Below the pieces are notes generated by a model. That model ran no database searches. It had not been told where the DNA came from and saw only the letters and a program-made list of their open reading frames with translations. This document shows positions 1-10,588 of a stretch of 64,000 nt of DNA, in pieces. This DNA comes from Phanerochaete sordida (lineage: Eukaryota > Basidiomycota > Agaricomycetes > Polyporales > Phanerochaetaceae). The stretch lies in the NCBI GenBank assembly GCA_019973155.2, contig BPQB01000054.1, forward strand, positions 124,001 to 188,000. Direction: 5' to 3'. Both the position numbers and the translations under genes were made by a program. Position 1 is the stretch's first letter; each line of letters starts with the position of its first letter.

Positions 1-1762
1 CGCGTGGTACGTCCACTCGCCACCCTCTCTTCATCTCCATTCACAATCGATGTCCAGCTGTGGGCGCGACGACGCCCTCCTTCCAGATCTTCAACAACAC
101 GCTCGAGGTCTCTGAATTCTACGGCTCTTACGCATCCGACGCGAGCGTTGGCCCTGCCGCGCTAGGCACCGGGCTTGCGCAGGCGCGAATCCTCGGACAG
201 CTCGCCGCGAGCAACCCTGAGGTCCGCTTGGTCGCGGAGTCGTCGTCGACGGCAGCGGTCGCGAGCGATATGTTGGTGCTCGCGCGCGTGTTTGGATACC
301 AGAAGGTCAACTACTGGGGCTTTTCGTGAGTGCAGTCTTGGATTAAAATGTGTCTGCGGAGCTGACGGGCGATGACAGGTACGGGACTGTCCTTGGCGCG
401 ACGTGAGTGCCTCCTATAGATCTTCACCGACAGCGCTCTGACGCCTCGCGCAGATTCGCTTCGATGTTCCCCGACAACGTCGGCCGCTTCATTATCGACG
501 GCGTCGTGAACGTACACGAGTATTACACCGGTATGTATCATCTATACCACCACCTCATCATGTTCCTGATGGCCCTGCAGGTAAGCAGCCTAGCGCGCTG
601 CTCACCATTGACGCCGCGCTGTCCTCTGTCTGGGACGCTTGTGTTGCGGATGGCCCCTCCGCTTGCGCGTTCGCCGCGAACGCGAGTAGCGCGGCGGACA
701 TAAGCACCCGCGTGTCCGCGCTCCTTACGCAGCTGAAGACTGCACCGGTGCCAGTCTTCAATGGCGACGGGTGGGCCCTCGCTGATGCTACGGTGCTCGC
801 GCAGACACTGCTCGGCATGCTGTACAACCCGTATGCGTACGCGCCCGGGATCGTCGACGCGCTCATTGCGCTCGAGGCCGGCGACGCGTCACTCGTCGCG
901 GCCAACAGCACCACGTCCGTTCCGTTCACTACTGCGGACGCAGAGTGTGCCGCTAGAGGGCTCGTGCAAGGCCTGCTCGAGGGCAAGGCGGTCATCCAGT
1001 GCGGAGACATAATTGGGGAAGCGGACACGACGCTGGCTGAGGTGAATGCCGACTATGAGGCGATGCGCAATGTGTCGGAGGTATTCGCCCCGATATTTTA
1101 TCCCGAGAGCCCTGGGCCATGCAAGTGAGTCAGGCTCGTTAGCGATTCCCGTCTCACGTTGACTCGCAATCCTTGTAGCGGCTGGCCACTTCGCGGGAAG
1201 GACGTCTTTAACGGTGCGTCCACATACTGCACTCTGTCAGTCTACCACTGACATGGTCGATTAGTATCGCTCGGTGGGAACACGAGCACACCTATACTGA
1301 TTGTCAATAACGTGTATGACCCGCTTACGCCGCTCGCGAATGCACGCAACGTCTCTGCGAGCTTCCCGCGCTCTGTGGTCCTCGCGCAGAACGCCACCGG
1401 GGTGAGTGTTCTTCCCCTATTCATTTCTTTATTCCCATCTCCCCACCCTCTCATCCTCCTCTCACGTACTCCTCGCCCCGTGGATCATTTCTGTAGCGCG
1501 TGCTCACATGATACGATAGCACACCTCACTCTCGGGCCTCTCGTCGTGCACCATGGCCGCAATCGGCGCGTACTTCGGAAACGGGACGCTGCCTAAGGAG
1601 GGCACGGTGTGTCCAGGCGGCCTGACGATGTTCGCGAACAAGAGCACGGTTGCTGCGCGCGAGTACAGCGATGAGGGGAAGGAGTATGAGCATGCAGCGA
1701 GGGCCAGGAGTGGATTCTTTGGAAGGCGACTTAGGAGCATTCCATGGGGAAAGAGATTGTAA
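1..1762 (+). CDS. Secreted alpha/beta-hydrolase, TAP-like (peptidase S33 type), copy 1, 5' partial
   Basis: This is the 3' part of a serine hydrolase whose start lies upstream of the window. By family knowledge it would be a secreted exopeptidase or esterase. Exons read 1-6, 58-325, 379-402, 454-530, 581-1124, 1179-1213, 1265-1401 and 1520-1762. The nucleophile elbow (Y-W-G-F-S-Y-G-T) is split by the intron at 326-378. It is followed by the conserved F-P-D-N-V-G-R block, the acid motif V-Y-D-P-L-T-P at about 1313-1333, and the catalytic His in G-H-T-S-L-S-G at the 1401/1520 junction. Cysteines typical of the cap region are present (D-A-C-V-A-D-G-P-S-A-C). The frame is open to TAA at 1760-1762. 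It shares its intron pattern with copies 2-4 and is convergent with copy 2. The substrate cannot be told from sequence. Confidence 0.85.
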
Positions 1763-2338
1763 GGCTGACGATGATGGTGGAGCACGTGTTGCACCAGCCG
1801 GCATGCGGGGTCTCTCCCTCTCAGATCTACTACGGGCCTGAATATGGACTCTGCTTTGGAGCTTGATCAATTTGGTTACGGATTGGACTCGCCTGTCGAG
1901 GAAACTCAAGCTCGAAGCTTCGCTGCTCTCAGACAGATTCGATCAGCAAGTCATCTGGGGTGCTACTCTCGACGTAAATCGCTAAGTCGTGGCATGGTCA
2001 TGAGCTTGAGCGTGCATTGGCCGAAGCATGCCTTCGCCGATGCCCGCCGTTTGCCCGCCGCACGAGCTGAATGCCCCAGCTGCATCAACAACAGCGCGGA
2101 AGTTGGAATAAAGATGGCAATCGAGCTAGCAGCAAGTATCATCGTTACCTAGCATAGTGGGTATCGATTTACGCTCTCTAATCCGATGGTTCACTACAGT
2201 CGCAAGAGAGAAATCGCAACAACGCTAGGGTCCAACATATGCCCAACCTGTTTCATTTGAACAATGTTCGCAACAAACAGGCAAAAGGGCGTCCATCGAG
2301 TGCGCATCTGTCCCAATACCCATGGTCTCACCCCCACC
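1763..2338. other. Intergenic tract between convergent hydrolase genes
   Basis: These 576 bases lie between the stop codons of hydrolase copies 1 and 2. An open frame of 102 codons at 1844-2152 (+) has no recognisable domain and no splice-supported extension. I see nothing functional here beyond the two 3' ends. Confidence 0.5.
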
Positions 2339-4684
2339 TTAAGCCCTCTGGCCCAGTGCACGCCTGCCCGCCCGACGCCGCGCAAACCTCCCGAAACGCG
2401 CCGCGAGCCCCGACCCCGCGAGCGCACGCGCGGCACCATACAGGTCCGCGCCCGTTCCCGGGTTTGCATCGCGCCGCAGAAGGCTGCTGATGCCGTCCGC
2501 CGGCTCGAAGATCGCAAAGTCGGGCTGGCACATTGTGCCCGCGGCGGGCAGCGTACCATTCGCGAAGTAGGCGGCGACGGCTTGTGCGGTGCAGGAGGAG
2601 AAGCCGGACCAGGAGGAGTGCTGGAGAGAGTGTGAGCTGGGGGTAATGAGGCTGAGGATAAGAGGGAGAGACGTACTCCAGTGGAATTTTGCGTGAGGAG
2701 CACCGAGCCGGCGAACCCAACGGACATGTTTTTTGCACTAAAGATCCGTGAGTGAAGATGCTTTGAGAGTTTGATGAGCTGTCGTACCTTATCAGGGGCG
2801 TGACGGGGTCTGCAGTGGCGGGTGGTCAACACGTTGAACGTGAGCCTGTGGCGGCAACACTCACCAAGGGTATTACCAATCACAAGGATTGGATTGCTCG
2901 TGTTTGTGACGAATGAGCCTGTTAGAGTGCATGAATATATGCGCGAAACGATATGATATCGGTATAATTTACCGTTCAGACGGTCCTTTCCACGGATCGA
3001 CCAGCCCCTGCATATTCAAGTAAGCAATGCACGCTGTAAGAAAAAAACCTCCACTCACGTGCACCCGCCGAGCAGTGTCGGCCAAGCGTCCGGGCCAAAG
3101 AGCGGCGACTGCGCTACGATTTCCCCATAGAGCTCCTTAGCCTGCTGCACCGTGGACACGTTCGGGTTCAACGCATCCCCACACGCAATGGCGAGCTCGA
3201 CATCCATGATGTTCGCGACGTACGGCTTGCTCGTGTCAAACGCACACGTGCTGAGCGCATCGACAGCTTGCGTATCGCTGCCAGCAAACACAGCCGAGGC
3301 ATTGCCGGCCTCAAGCGCCACGAGCGCCGATGCGAAAGATGAGGCGTGGCTGTACGGGAAGTACGTCGTCTGGTAGAGCACCTGCACGAGTGTCGTGTAG
3401 TCGAGCACGCCGAAGCTGATCGCGGACGGGTCCGCGTCCGAGTAGATCGGCACAGGCGCGACGTGAACGTCTGCGATGAGCTTGTTGACGCGCGCCGCGA
3501 TGAGTTCCGTGCTGTTTTCGTAAAGCGCGCAGTTGGTAGGACCGGCGGCGACGCAGGACTCCCAGAGCGAAGCAAGCGCGGCGTCTGAGGTGGCTAGCGA
3601 CGCAGTGTCATTGCCTGGAAGCCGGTTTGTTCAGAGCGGGGAGCGAGTCGTGAAAAGAAGGAAGGCGCACCTGTGTACCACTCGTGGGCATTCACGACGC
3701 CGTCGATGATGAAGCGTCCGACGTGGTCGGGGTACATCGCCGCATACCTTCAAACGCTATGAATCAGCCTGTTTGTCGCTCAGAGATATGCGAGACACGC
3801 ACGTAGAACCCAGCACCGTACCATACCTACCAGGCAAAACCGTCAGCGGCGGAGATCGTACAACCCGCTAAGAACTCACGAAATTCCCCAATAATTCAGC
3901 TTATCCACGCCAAACGCCTGCATGATGCTGAACATGTCGCTTGCTACCGTCGGCGAGGAGACCGCCTCAGACACGTTCTTCGCGCGGTCCACCGCGAGCC
4001 GCCCGAGGATGTCCGCCTGTGCGAACGCGCGCCCGAAGCTCGAGTCGCTCTCGTTCAGGTTCTCGGGGTACGTCGAGTACCACTGCAGTGCCTCGGCAGG
4101 GTTCTTGAAGATCGATACGACGGGTGTAGTGCCTCCGACGCCTACCAACAGATGTGAGAGGTCAAGATATGTTCCTCGAGGTTAAACGCGTACTGCGAGG
4201 GTCGAAGCCTACAAGGTCGTACTCTGGACCGATAATGCTACGGAAGTACTCCCCGCCTTCGACAATCAGCTGGACGCCGGAGTCGCCAGGCCCGCCTGCG
4301 GTCATGGCGTCAGTTAACTTCTGAGCACGAGAGAACAACCAGACTGCGCACCTGGGTTGAACAGGATCTGGCCCTTGTAATTTGAATCCCCCGCGGAGAA
4401 GTTCGAGGGCGACATGACCAGCGCGATCTGCGCTTCGCCCGCACTCGGTTCGGAGTAGTATAGCGGGACCTAGAGCCTCCTTAGCATCGGTGGGTCTAGG
4501 AAAGAATGGTGACTCACGCTTAGCCTCGCACATTGGAGGTTTCCAAACGCCTCAAAGCACGGAGTCCATGTCAGATTCGTGGACGCGGTCAGCTGCATAT
4601 AAGAAGTGAGCAAACGGCAGAACAGAAGCAGAGTGCAGACCCTACAGCGGTCCAGTTGAATGGCGGTAGCGGAACCACGGACAT
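2339..4684 (-). CDS. Alpha/beta-hydrolase, TAP-like, copy 2, apparently without signal peptide
   Basis: This is a full-length member of the hydrolase family with about ten short introns. After the first intron the mature sequence starts L-T-A-S-T-N-L-T-W-T-P-C. It then shows F-N-P-G-G-P-G-D-S-G (oxyanion region, about 4290-4350), F-D-P-R-S-V-G-G-T-T-P, the split nucleophile N-Y-W-G-I-S-Y-G-T (3879-3890 and 3805-3830), D-P-V-T-P-L and G-H-S-S-W-S-G-F near 2640. The chosen start (ATG at 4684) follows a TATA box at 4765-4770 on this strand. The first exon then encodes only M-S-V-V-P-L-P-P-F-N-W before the first intron. The other copies have a 20-25 residue signal peptide and an R-R-D motif at this point, so secretion may have been lost, or an upstream signal exon was missed. 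The frame is otherwise open to TAA at 2339. Confidence 0.8.
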
Positions 4685-4764
4685 TTGCCACGATATTTTG
4701 CTTTGAGAGGTCTTGACGTGGGCAGAGGGGTATGATGAACGACAAACATGCCTTCGTCGCACAC

Positions 4765-4770
4765 TATATA
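4765..4770 (-). promoter_or_regulatory. TATA box of hydrolase copy 2
   Basis: TATATA on the minus strand lies about 80 nt upstream of the chosen ATG at 4684. It supports transcription starting just upstream of the short first exon. Confidence 0.5.
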
Positions 4771-6517
4771 CCCCATGCCCTGCCTGCCTAGACGCACGCG
4801 GACGCTGCGGTCTGTACAGCCAGCAGCAGCGAGCGATGCTTGCTGCCGACCGCAAATCCTCATCTGTTCTGCGCTCGCCAATCTGTCTTCGCAGTCGGTT
4901 CTCAGCCCCCTGACCTGGCGCGACGCGGATCCGGCCCAAAACGTGCTACGCCCCGCCAGGCATCGGACATTGCGAAGACGAGATGTCGTGATCTGCCTGA
5001 CAATGTTCGTGTAGGAGGTAACGTCTCGGCGTGCGATGCCCGAACGTCCTGCGCTTTATGTTGACCGTGGGTACGGGACGTTTTGGGTGAGTGGGCTGGA
5101 GGCTGGCAGTAAATCCAGGATAAAATTCTTCTTTCTTGGCTGCGAGTCAAGGTCTGCTGGAAGCAGCCGAAATCACAGCGGTAGGGACAGGCAACGTAGG
5201 CCAAAAGTCTAGGAATATCCGAGATGAGCGTGTAAGGGCAGCCCTGAAGGTGCTGATCTCTGCCTGCGGAAGGCGGTGCGGGTAGCGCCTCGCCATCAAC
5301 CAGCAACAGCCGCCGCTGCGGGAACGTGCTCATGCGAGATTTTGCGTCTGAAGAGATCCCATTGCGGCAGTACGCACGGCACAGGCACATGCGCAGACCA
5401 TGGGGGTGAATCAAGGTCGTGCGACCCTTTGTCTTCGGACATAGGGACGACGCCGAACTGAGCGCAAGAAATAGGACAGTCAGCACTGACGGATGAGAGG
5501 AGGAGGCAATGTTGCGTACTGTTTCATGGTCGCGTAATCAGGAATGATACCTACGTGACCATTGATGCTCTTTCTTCAACGAGAGACCATGTCGAAGTCA
5601 GTCTCCCACAACTTTTAGGACTTGTTCGTCTGTGAGCACAGCAGACAACTTTCGGCCATTTTGGAGGACACAGCCTTTAAAAACCGCGAGAGAGGTGATC
5701 AGGGGAAGCTAAAAGCGCATGTGCGGCGGAAGAGCAAACTGAGCAGCGAGTGACGCGTCGGAAAGGGCTGCGGTGGCGGCGGCCTCTAAATGTTCAGTCG
5801 CAGCCACGATTTCTTGGCCCTCACTTTTATCTCCGATATTGCGGAGATTTTGTATTCCGGCTTCTGCCGATACCGCCTCAGTCCAACTAGAGGCAAGTTT
5901 TGACTGTCATGTCGACGCGAACCAGCCTAACGTCCGCAGCTGGCCATCTTCTCACAAGCCACGTCGTGCAATATTAGAGGTCCTTTCTCCCCTCTGTCGC
6001 GCAGACGTGGTGGTGCATGTTCACTAGGAAGTGAGCCTCATGGTCTCTCGATGCACAAAGAAAGCGTTCAGGTTATGTTCACGACGGAAGTCCGCGGTAT
6101 GAACTTGCGTACTTCCTACAGTCGACACTTGCTCCATATGCTCGAAACCTCCCATGGACGTCATGGCGATAGGTATGCTCATGACGCATTGCATTGACAT
6201 GAGCAGCTCTCACAATCGACATTGACAGACCCATTCTGCACATTGCGCGGCGTATACGCGGAAATGAACTCGAGAAGCCACGTTCAGTGTTATAAAGGTA
6301 CAGCCCAGGTCTCATCATGCTTCCTGGCCAAGCCTCGCCACCCGCAATGTGAAGGATAATGGTCTCTACGACGACGTGGCCAGCCTTCGGGGGAGGGCCG
6401 ACAGGGCCGGGTGGCTGACGCCATTCACGTCCATTCGTTTGTGCGCGCGCAGGCAGCCGCGTGGGTGTGGCTGACGGGCCTCTCGTCCCTCGTACACCTG
6501 CCTCTTCCGGACGCGTC
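4771..6517. other. Long intergenic tract upstream of hydrolase copy 2 and MYND gene 1
   Basis: No convincing gene was found. A 194-codon open frame at 4902-5486 (-) begins with a hydrophobic stretch (M-L-T-V-L-F-L-A-L-S-S), but no domain or supporting splice pattern was seen, so it is left uncalled. A TTATAAAG motif at about 6289-6296 could serve the downstream MYND gene if that gene has a long leader. Confidence 0.4.
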
Positions 6518-7554
6518 ATGGACTATATCTTCTCGGACACTCTGGCCTCGGACGACATCTCACTTTCAGCCACATTCGACTCCAGTCTTGACGACACCAC
6601 CACCCAAGTTCAGCTCAACACCATGCCTGTTTCCACCAACGACTCCCTGACGAACGCGCTCGACAACGCGGTTCGTGACCTACGCGACGCGTCGATCCTC
6701 ATCGCGGACAACATCGCCCAACGGCTACGCCTGACCAGCAAATGTCTACCTCAGGGCGTGGATTTCTCTGCCGAGGAGGCGCGCGAGATGTGCGACGACC
6801 TGGTGAGTTAATCGAGCGTCTTCACCCCAGGCATCACTGAAGACGGTTGTAGATCCCGTCTATGAGATTGCAGTCAGACCAAGAAATGGAACCAATGATG
6901 CTGGCCTTCTCTGCGCGTCATCTGCCCGCGCTGGCCGCGTGCATCACATCCTGCGACCGCGCCACGCAGCCCGTCGCGCTCTCGACCTACATCCAAGTGC
7001 TCTCTCTGCTTCCCGCCCCAGAGTCCAACGCGTACCTCCGCGCCTTCCTCAGCTCGCCTGCCGCCACCGGGCTCCCGAACGTCATAGCCTGGCACTTTAC
7101 AAGAGGCCTCCACTGGATCGCGCCCTCCGGCCCGGGCCACGTCTGCGCGCTGCTCACCTCTCTGCTCTTCTGGTGCGATGCAGCCCTCGGCGACGATACC
7201 CGCGCCTCCATCGATGCGCGTCTCCGCTCCGAGCTCGGCGCAACCCTCCCTCTGTATCTCTCCGGCGAAACGACGGACCGCCCGCGCGAGGTGCGACGGC
7301 TCGCGCTCGAGCGGCTTGCGGTAGTGCTCAAGCGCATCGACTGCGCGTCCGCGGCTGAAGCCTGTGAGTACCTCGCGGGGGCGCGGCGCAGACACGGGGT
7401 GGGACGCCCTGCGCAGCGCGAGTGCTGCGTGTGCCACCGCGTGACGGAGCTGCTGTGCTCTCAGTGCAAGACGGTGCGGTTCTGCGGCAAGGAGTGTCAG
7501 GCGGTCGCGTGGAAGGACGGGCACCAGCTGCAGTGCTTCACTGCGGCTGTCTAG
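6518..7554 (+). CDS. MYND zinc-finger protein, copy 1
   Basis: The gene has two exons (6518-6802 and 6853-7554, donor GTGAGT) and encodes 328 residues. The C-terminal MYND zinc finger spans about residues 286-323. It begins C-C-V-C-H and continues C-S-Q-C, F-C-G-K-E-C, H-Q-L-Q-C, giving the full set of Cys/His ligands. The preceding 280 residues form a helical region shared with the paralogue at 24.9 kb (for example Y-I-Q-V-L-S-L-L-P and R-P-S/A-P-S-G-P-G). MYND fingers mediate protein-protein contacts, often in transcriptional repressors, but the precise role here is unknown. The start was chosen because the paralogues begin at the same point relative to the intron. A GTG-started upstream extension is possible but unlikely. 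Confidence 0.85.
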
Positions 7555-8723
7555 GCTGGGATCATTTACTTAGTCTTTTCTCTGGTGTTCGTGTGCGCAT
7601 AGCATGTGTTCTTGAGATCATGTCCAACCTGTGCGCTCCCCAATATTTAAATTTGACATCTGCATTCCTATCGTCTGCACACCTGTCGAAATCCCTGTTC
7701 TACAACGTGACAGTCCGCTTTTCCTTGTTCTTCTTAAAAATCTTGTCCGTCTGCAACAGTGGCCTCTCTGTGTGACTGCCCTGCAGGCCAGGCTGAGTGG
7801 CCCGGCCGAACGTGGTAACATGCCTGCCGCGCGGCCCGAAATGTGCGAAGATGTGAACATTCGGCGTCACGTGCACAGGGGCGCATCTGGGTTCGTGAAC
7901 GACCAGAAACCAGCTTCCACAGTCATCGTCGACATCGGCGGCACCCTAGGTACGCATTTCAAGTTTTCTCACTCTATATTCCGTAGGATTCGTGTACGCG
8001 ATTCAGTGCTCACCACGATAAAGGGAGCCACCATTCTGAGCCTGTCAGCGATTTGTTGCAATTCTGACTCGGTTCTGACCAGTCTGACAATGCGGGAAGA
8101 CCGCACAGGACAAGGAGTGTACCTACTACGACGATCCTCGGTTCTCATATATCGGAACAGGTTGGACCTTACTCTCCCGGCCAGTCCTCTACTGCTGGAA
8201 ATGTCACAAGGGTAAGCACCTTTCTCCGAGCACACCCTCTGCAAGCTAGCTCCCCGAGAGACTCATCAGGTGCGTCTCATTTGCGCTTCCTATCTAAGGC
8301 TTGCAGAGAGGTGTCCTGGAGCGTGATACCATACCTGCTAGGGGTATCGATTTCACTCGATCCGCCACAGGACCAAGCCTGATGCCTAATGGCGTAGCCC
8401 CCATTGGGTCCTGCAAGCGATTTATTCACTACAGGACAATCGTAGATGTTCTAGCGACACTCGCTGTGCGGATGCATATTTAGGGCTCACGCAGCGTATA
8501 TGCAACGTATATGTGCCTATTTTGGACACAATTTGCATCCAATATCTCCATCAACGTCCGAATATGAAGTTCAAACCTTGACCAGGATTTCCGAATCAGG
8601 CACCGCTTTCCAACCAACTTCAAGTCAACTTCAACACTCACCTCCATCTTCGACTCATTGTTTTGCGTGCACGATACTCGTTGGACTGCAGATCGTGCTC
8701 TTCAGATTTTGAGACACTGTGTC
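7555..8723. other. Intergenic tract between MYND gene 1 and the DUF6532-like gene
   Basis: A 194-codon open frame at 7631-8215 (+) lacks domain features and splice support and is not called. I see no repeat or RNA gene in this tract. Confidence 0.4.
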
Positions 8724-10249
8724 ATGGGCCAATCTTCGTCGAAGGCGTTCGCTCATCATGAGCACGCTAATCCTGATTGTAAACGTGGCACGGACCGAAG
8801 CAAGGATTTTCGTCCATCTGGTAAGCTACGAGTGACTGTATGGCTTTGTGCAGAACTGATGTGTCGTCTAGATGCCGAGATTCTGGCAGTGCAGCTAGAG
8901 AAGCAACATGTCGAGATCGAAATGTTGAAGAAAGAGACTGCCGAGCTGGTTGCGAAAGCGAAAGAGAGCACGCAAAGCGGGGCCCATCCAGAAGACCTCT
9001 CTAAGGATGTGTCTGATGAGGAGGATAGTTGGACCCCTCTACTAGGCAACCCTTGCACCCCTTCTAAACCAGGCACCACTCGCGGTCGTGCTAGTGGAAC
9101 GAAATGTCAGTGTCTGGAGTAAATGCTAAACCCCTGAACGCGAGCTGACAGTCTATAGCTGTCATAGATCCAGCGAAACGTCGCTGTCCGTCTCGCAGTC
9201 CATCCGTAAGCTGCGAGAGGACAGCTCAGAAACGTAGGCGTTGTATCCACCCCCCTGCAACTCCTGGTTACGATGTCATTCCGTACAAAAATGGAAGCAT
9301 CCCTCCTGCAGGGCAAAAGCCTAAGCACAGCGATTATGAGGAGTGGTTTCGCGAGCTGATCTCTGCCGCTAGCCGCCTGTACGCCGTCAAAGTCGTCACT
9401 CTAATGGCCTTTCCGACGGCAGAGCTGCAAATAACTTGGGCCAAAGACGCGTGGGCAGCCGTCTGCGATGAGCATGGCGGGAAGTGTTATCCTGAGGATG
9501 AGATTCATCGTATTCTGAGCCTGGTGCGTTGCTTGATCCTCGAGTCGGATTCGCACTCAAGGTGCCTTGCCCACCGGCGCACCAGATCAGAAGCAAAGGA
9601 GCAGACGTCCGTGGAGACCTCAAGGACAGACTGCGCCCGCTCGTACTAGACAACTTCAAGATCATCAAAAATCCGGGCGTAAAGGGCGCTCGCGCCAACC
9701 GCAAGCTTTATCTTGAACTTGTCGAGGGCTCGCCTCCGCGGTACGCTTACGCGGTGCGTTTCATGCCACCAGCGCTGTGCGCACGAACACGACCTGATCT
9801 CAAGATCAGGATTGGACACCAGAAACTCCCTCCGGCTTTGGAGAACACAACATGTTCGCCGTTGCGCTTTGCGAACAGTTCTTCCTCCATCCCGAAGACG
9901 TCGTTGCTGCTCACCAGACCCGTTTCAACCCGATCTCGCATGCAACCCTTGCACTTCTGTTCACCATAGTACATTCCATCACCCACCTCGTGTGACAACT
10001 GCATCACTGACATGCCTCCAGGTCCGCTTCCATCTAGACTCTTACAAGACAGGCTACCACAACGCATCGGTTCCATTCTCCAAGGTTAACTACGCGAAGC
10101 ACTACATGAAACACTTGCAGTGGGTACAGCACTGGGCCAGCGTGGACCCCGACGAGACGCGCGAGGTGCGAAAGGATATGTTCCAGGCTGTGATGTTCGT
10201 CATGTTCTCGCTCGATGTGCGCCGCTGCTCACGCGTGTACTTGCAGTAG
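8724..10249 (+). CDS. DUF6532-like protein with a possible N-myristoylation signal
   Basis: Six exons (8724-8820, 8872-9105, 9159-9523, 9586-9753, 9810-9968, 10022-10249) join in frame to 416 residues. The second half carries features I associate with the Agaricomycete DUF6532 family: F-P-T-A-E-L-Q-I-T-W-A-K-D-A-W, a V-R-G-D-L-K-D-R-L-R-P-L-V block, and H-A-T-L-A-L-L-F-T-I near the C-terminus. The function of that family is unknown. The N-terminus M-G-Q-S-S-S-K matches an N-myristoylation consensus, and a helical, charged stretch (about residues 35-70) follows. The splice acceptor at 9585 was chosen over one at 9561 because it gives a 62-nt rather than a 38-nt intron and restores the family motif. 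The family assignment rests on remembered motifs, not a search. Confidence 0.65.
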
Positions 10250-10588
10250 ATTGAACAAGACCATGTCGAGCGGCGATTGTGCCGCTCGTTTCTCGCAAGA
10301 CGCAGAGGACCATGTGCGTGCAGAGCTTGCAGAGCGGCGTCGCGCCCGCGAGCGGGAACGTCGCCAGGACGAGGCAGGCCAGAGAGGCCGAAAACGCGGT
10401 GCCGCTGGAGCGCGAGAATAGTCGACAGAGTAGAGCACTGCGGCGGTGCGATGGGTGCGATAGAGCGCGACGTGAACGAGGGACATCTAGTCAGCAGAAC
10501 AATGATGCTGGACAATCGAACTGCACAAGGAGCCATATAAAGCTATCACAGAGACGAGGACAGCAGAATGACAAATTTTTCAGAAGCT
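10250..10588. other. Short convergent intergenic tract
   Basis: About 340 bases lie between the stop of the DUF6532-like gene and the stop of hydrolase copy 3. An arginine-rich open frame at 10215-10421 (+) overlaps the gene end in another frame and is not supported. Confidence 0.4.

Noticed and set aside
4902..5486. Small secreted protein of 194 residues on the minus strand
   Set aside because: Apart from a hydrophobic start there is no domain, repeat or splice support, and the composition resembles non-coding sequence.
7631..8215. A 194-codon plus-strand open frame
   Set aside because: No recognisable domain, promoter or splice context.
9524..9561. 38-nt intron in the DUF6532-like gene
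   Set aside because: It is too short. The acceptor at 9585 gives a normal 62-nt intron and the family motif.
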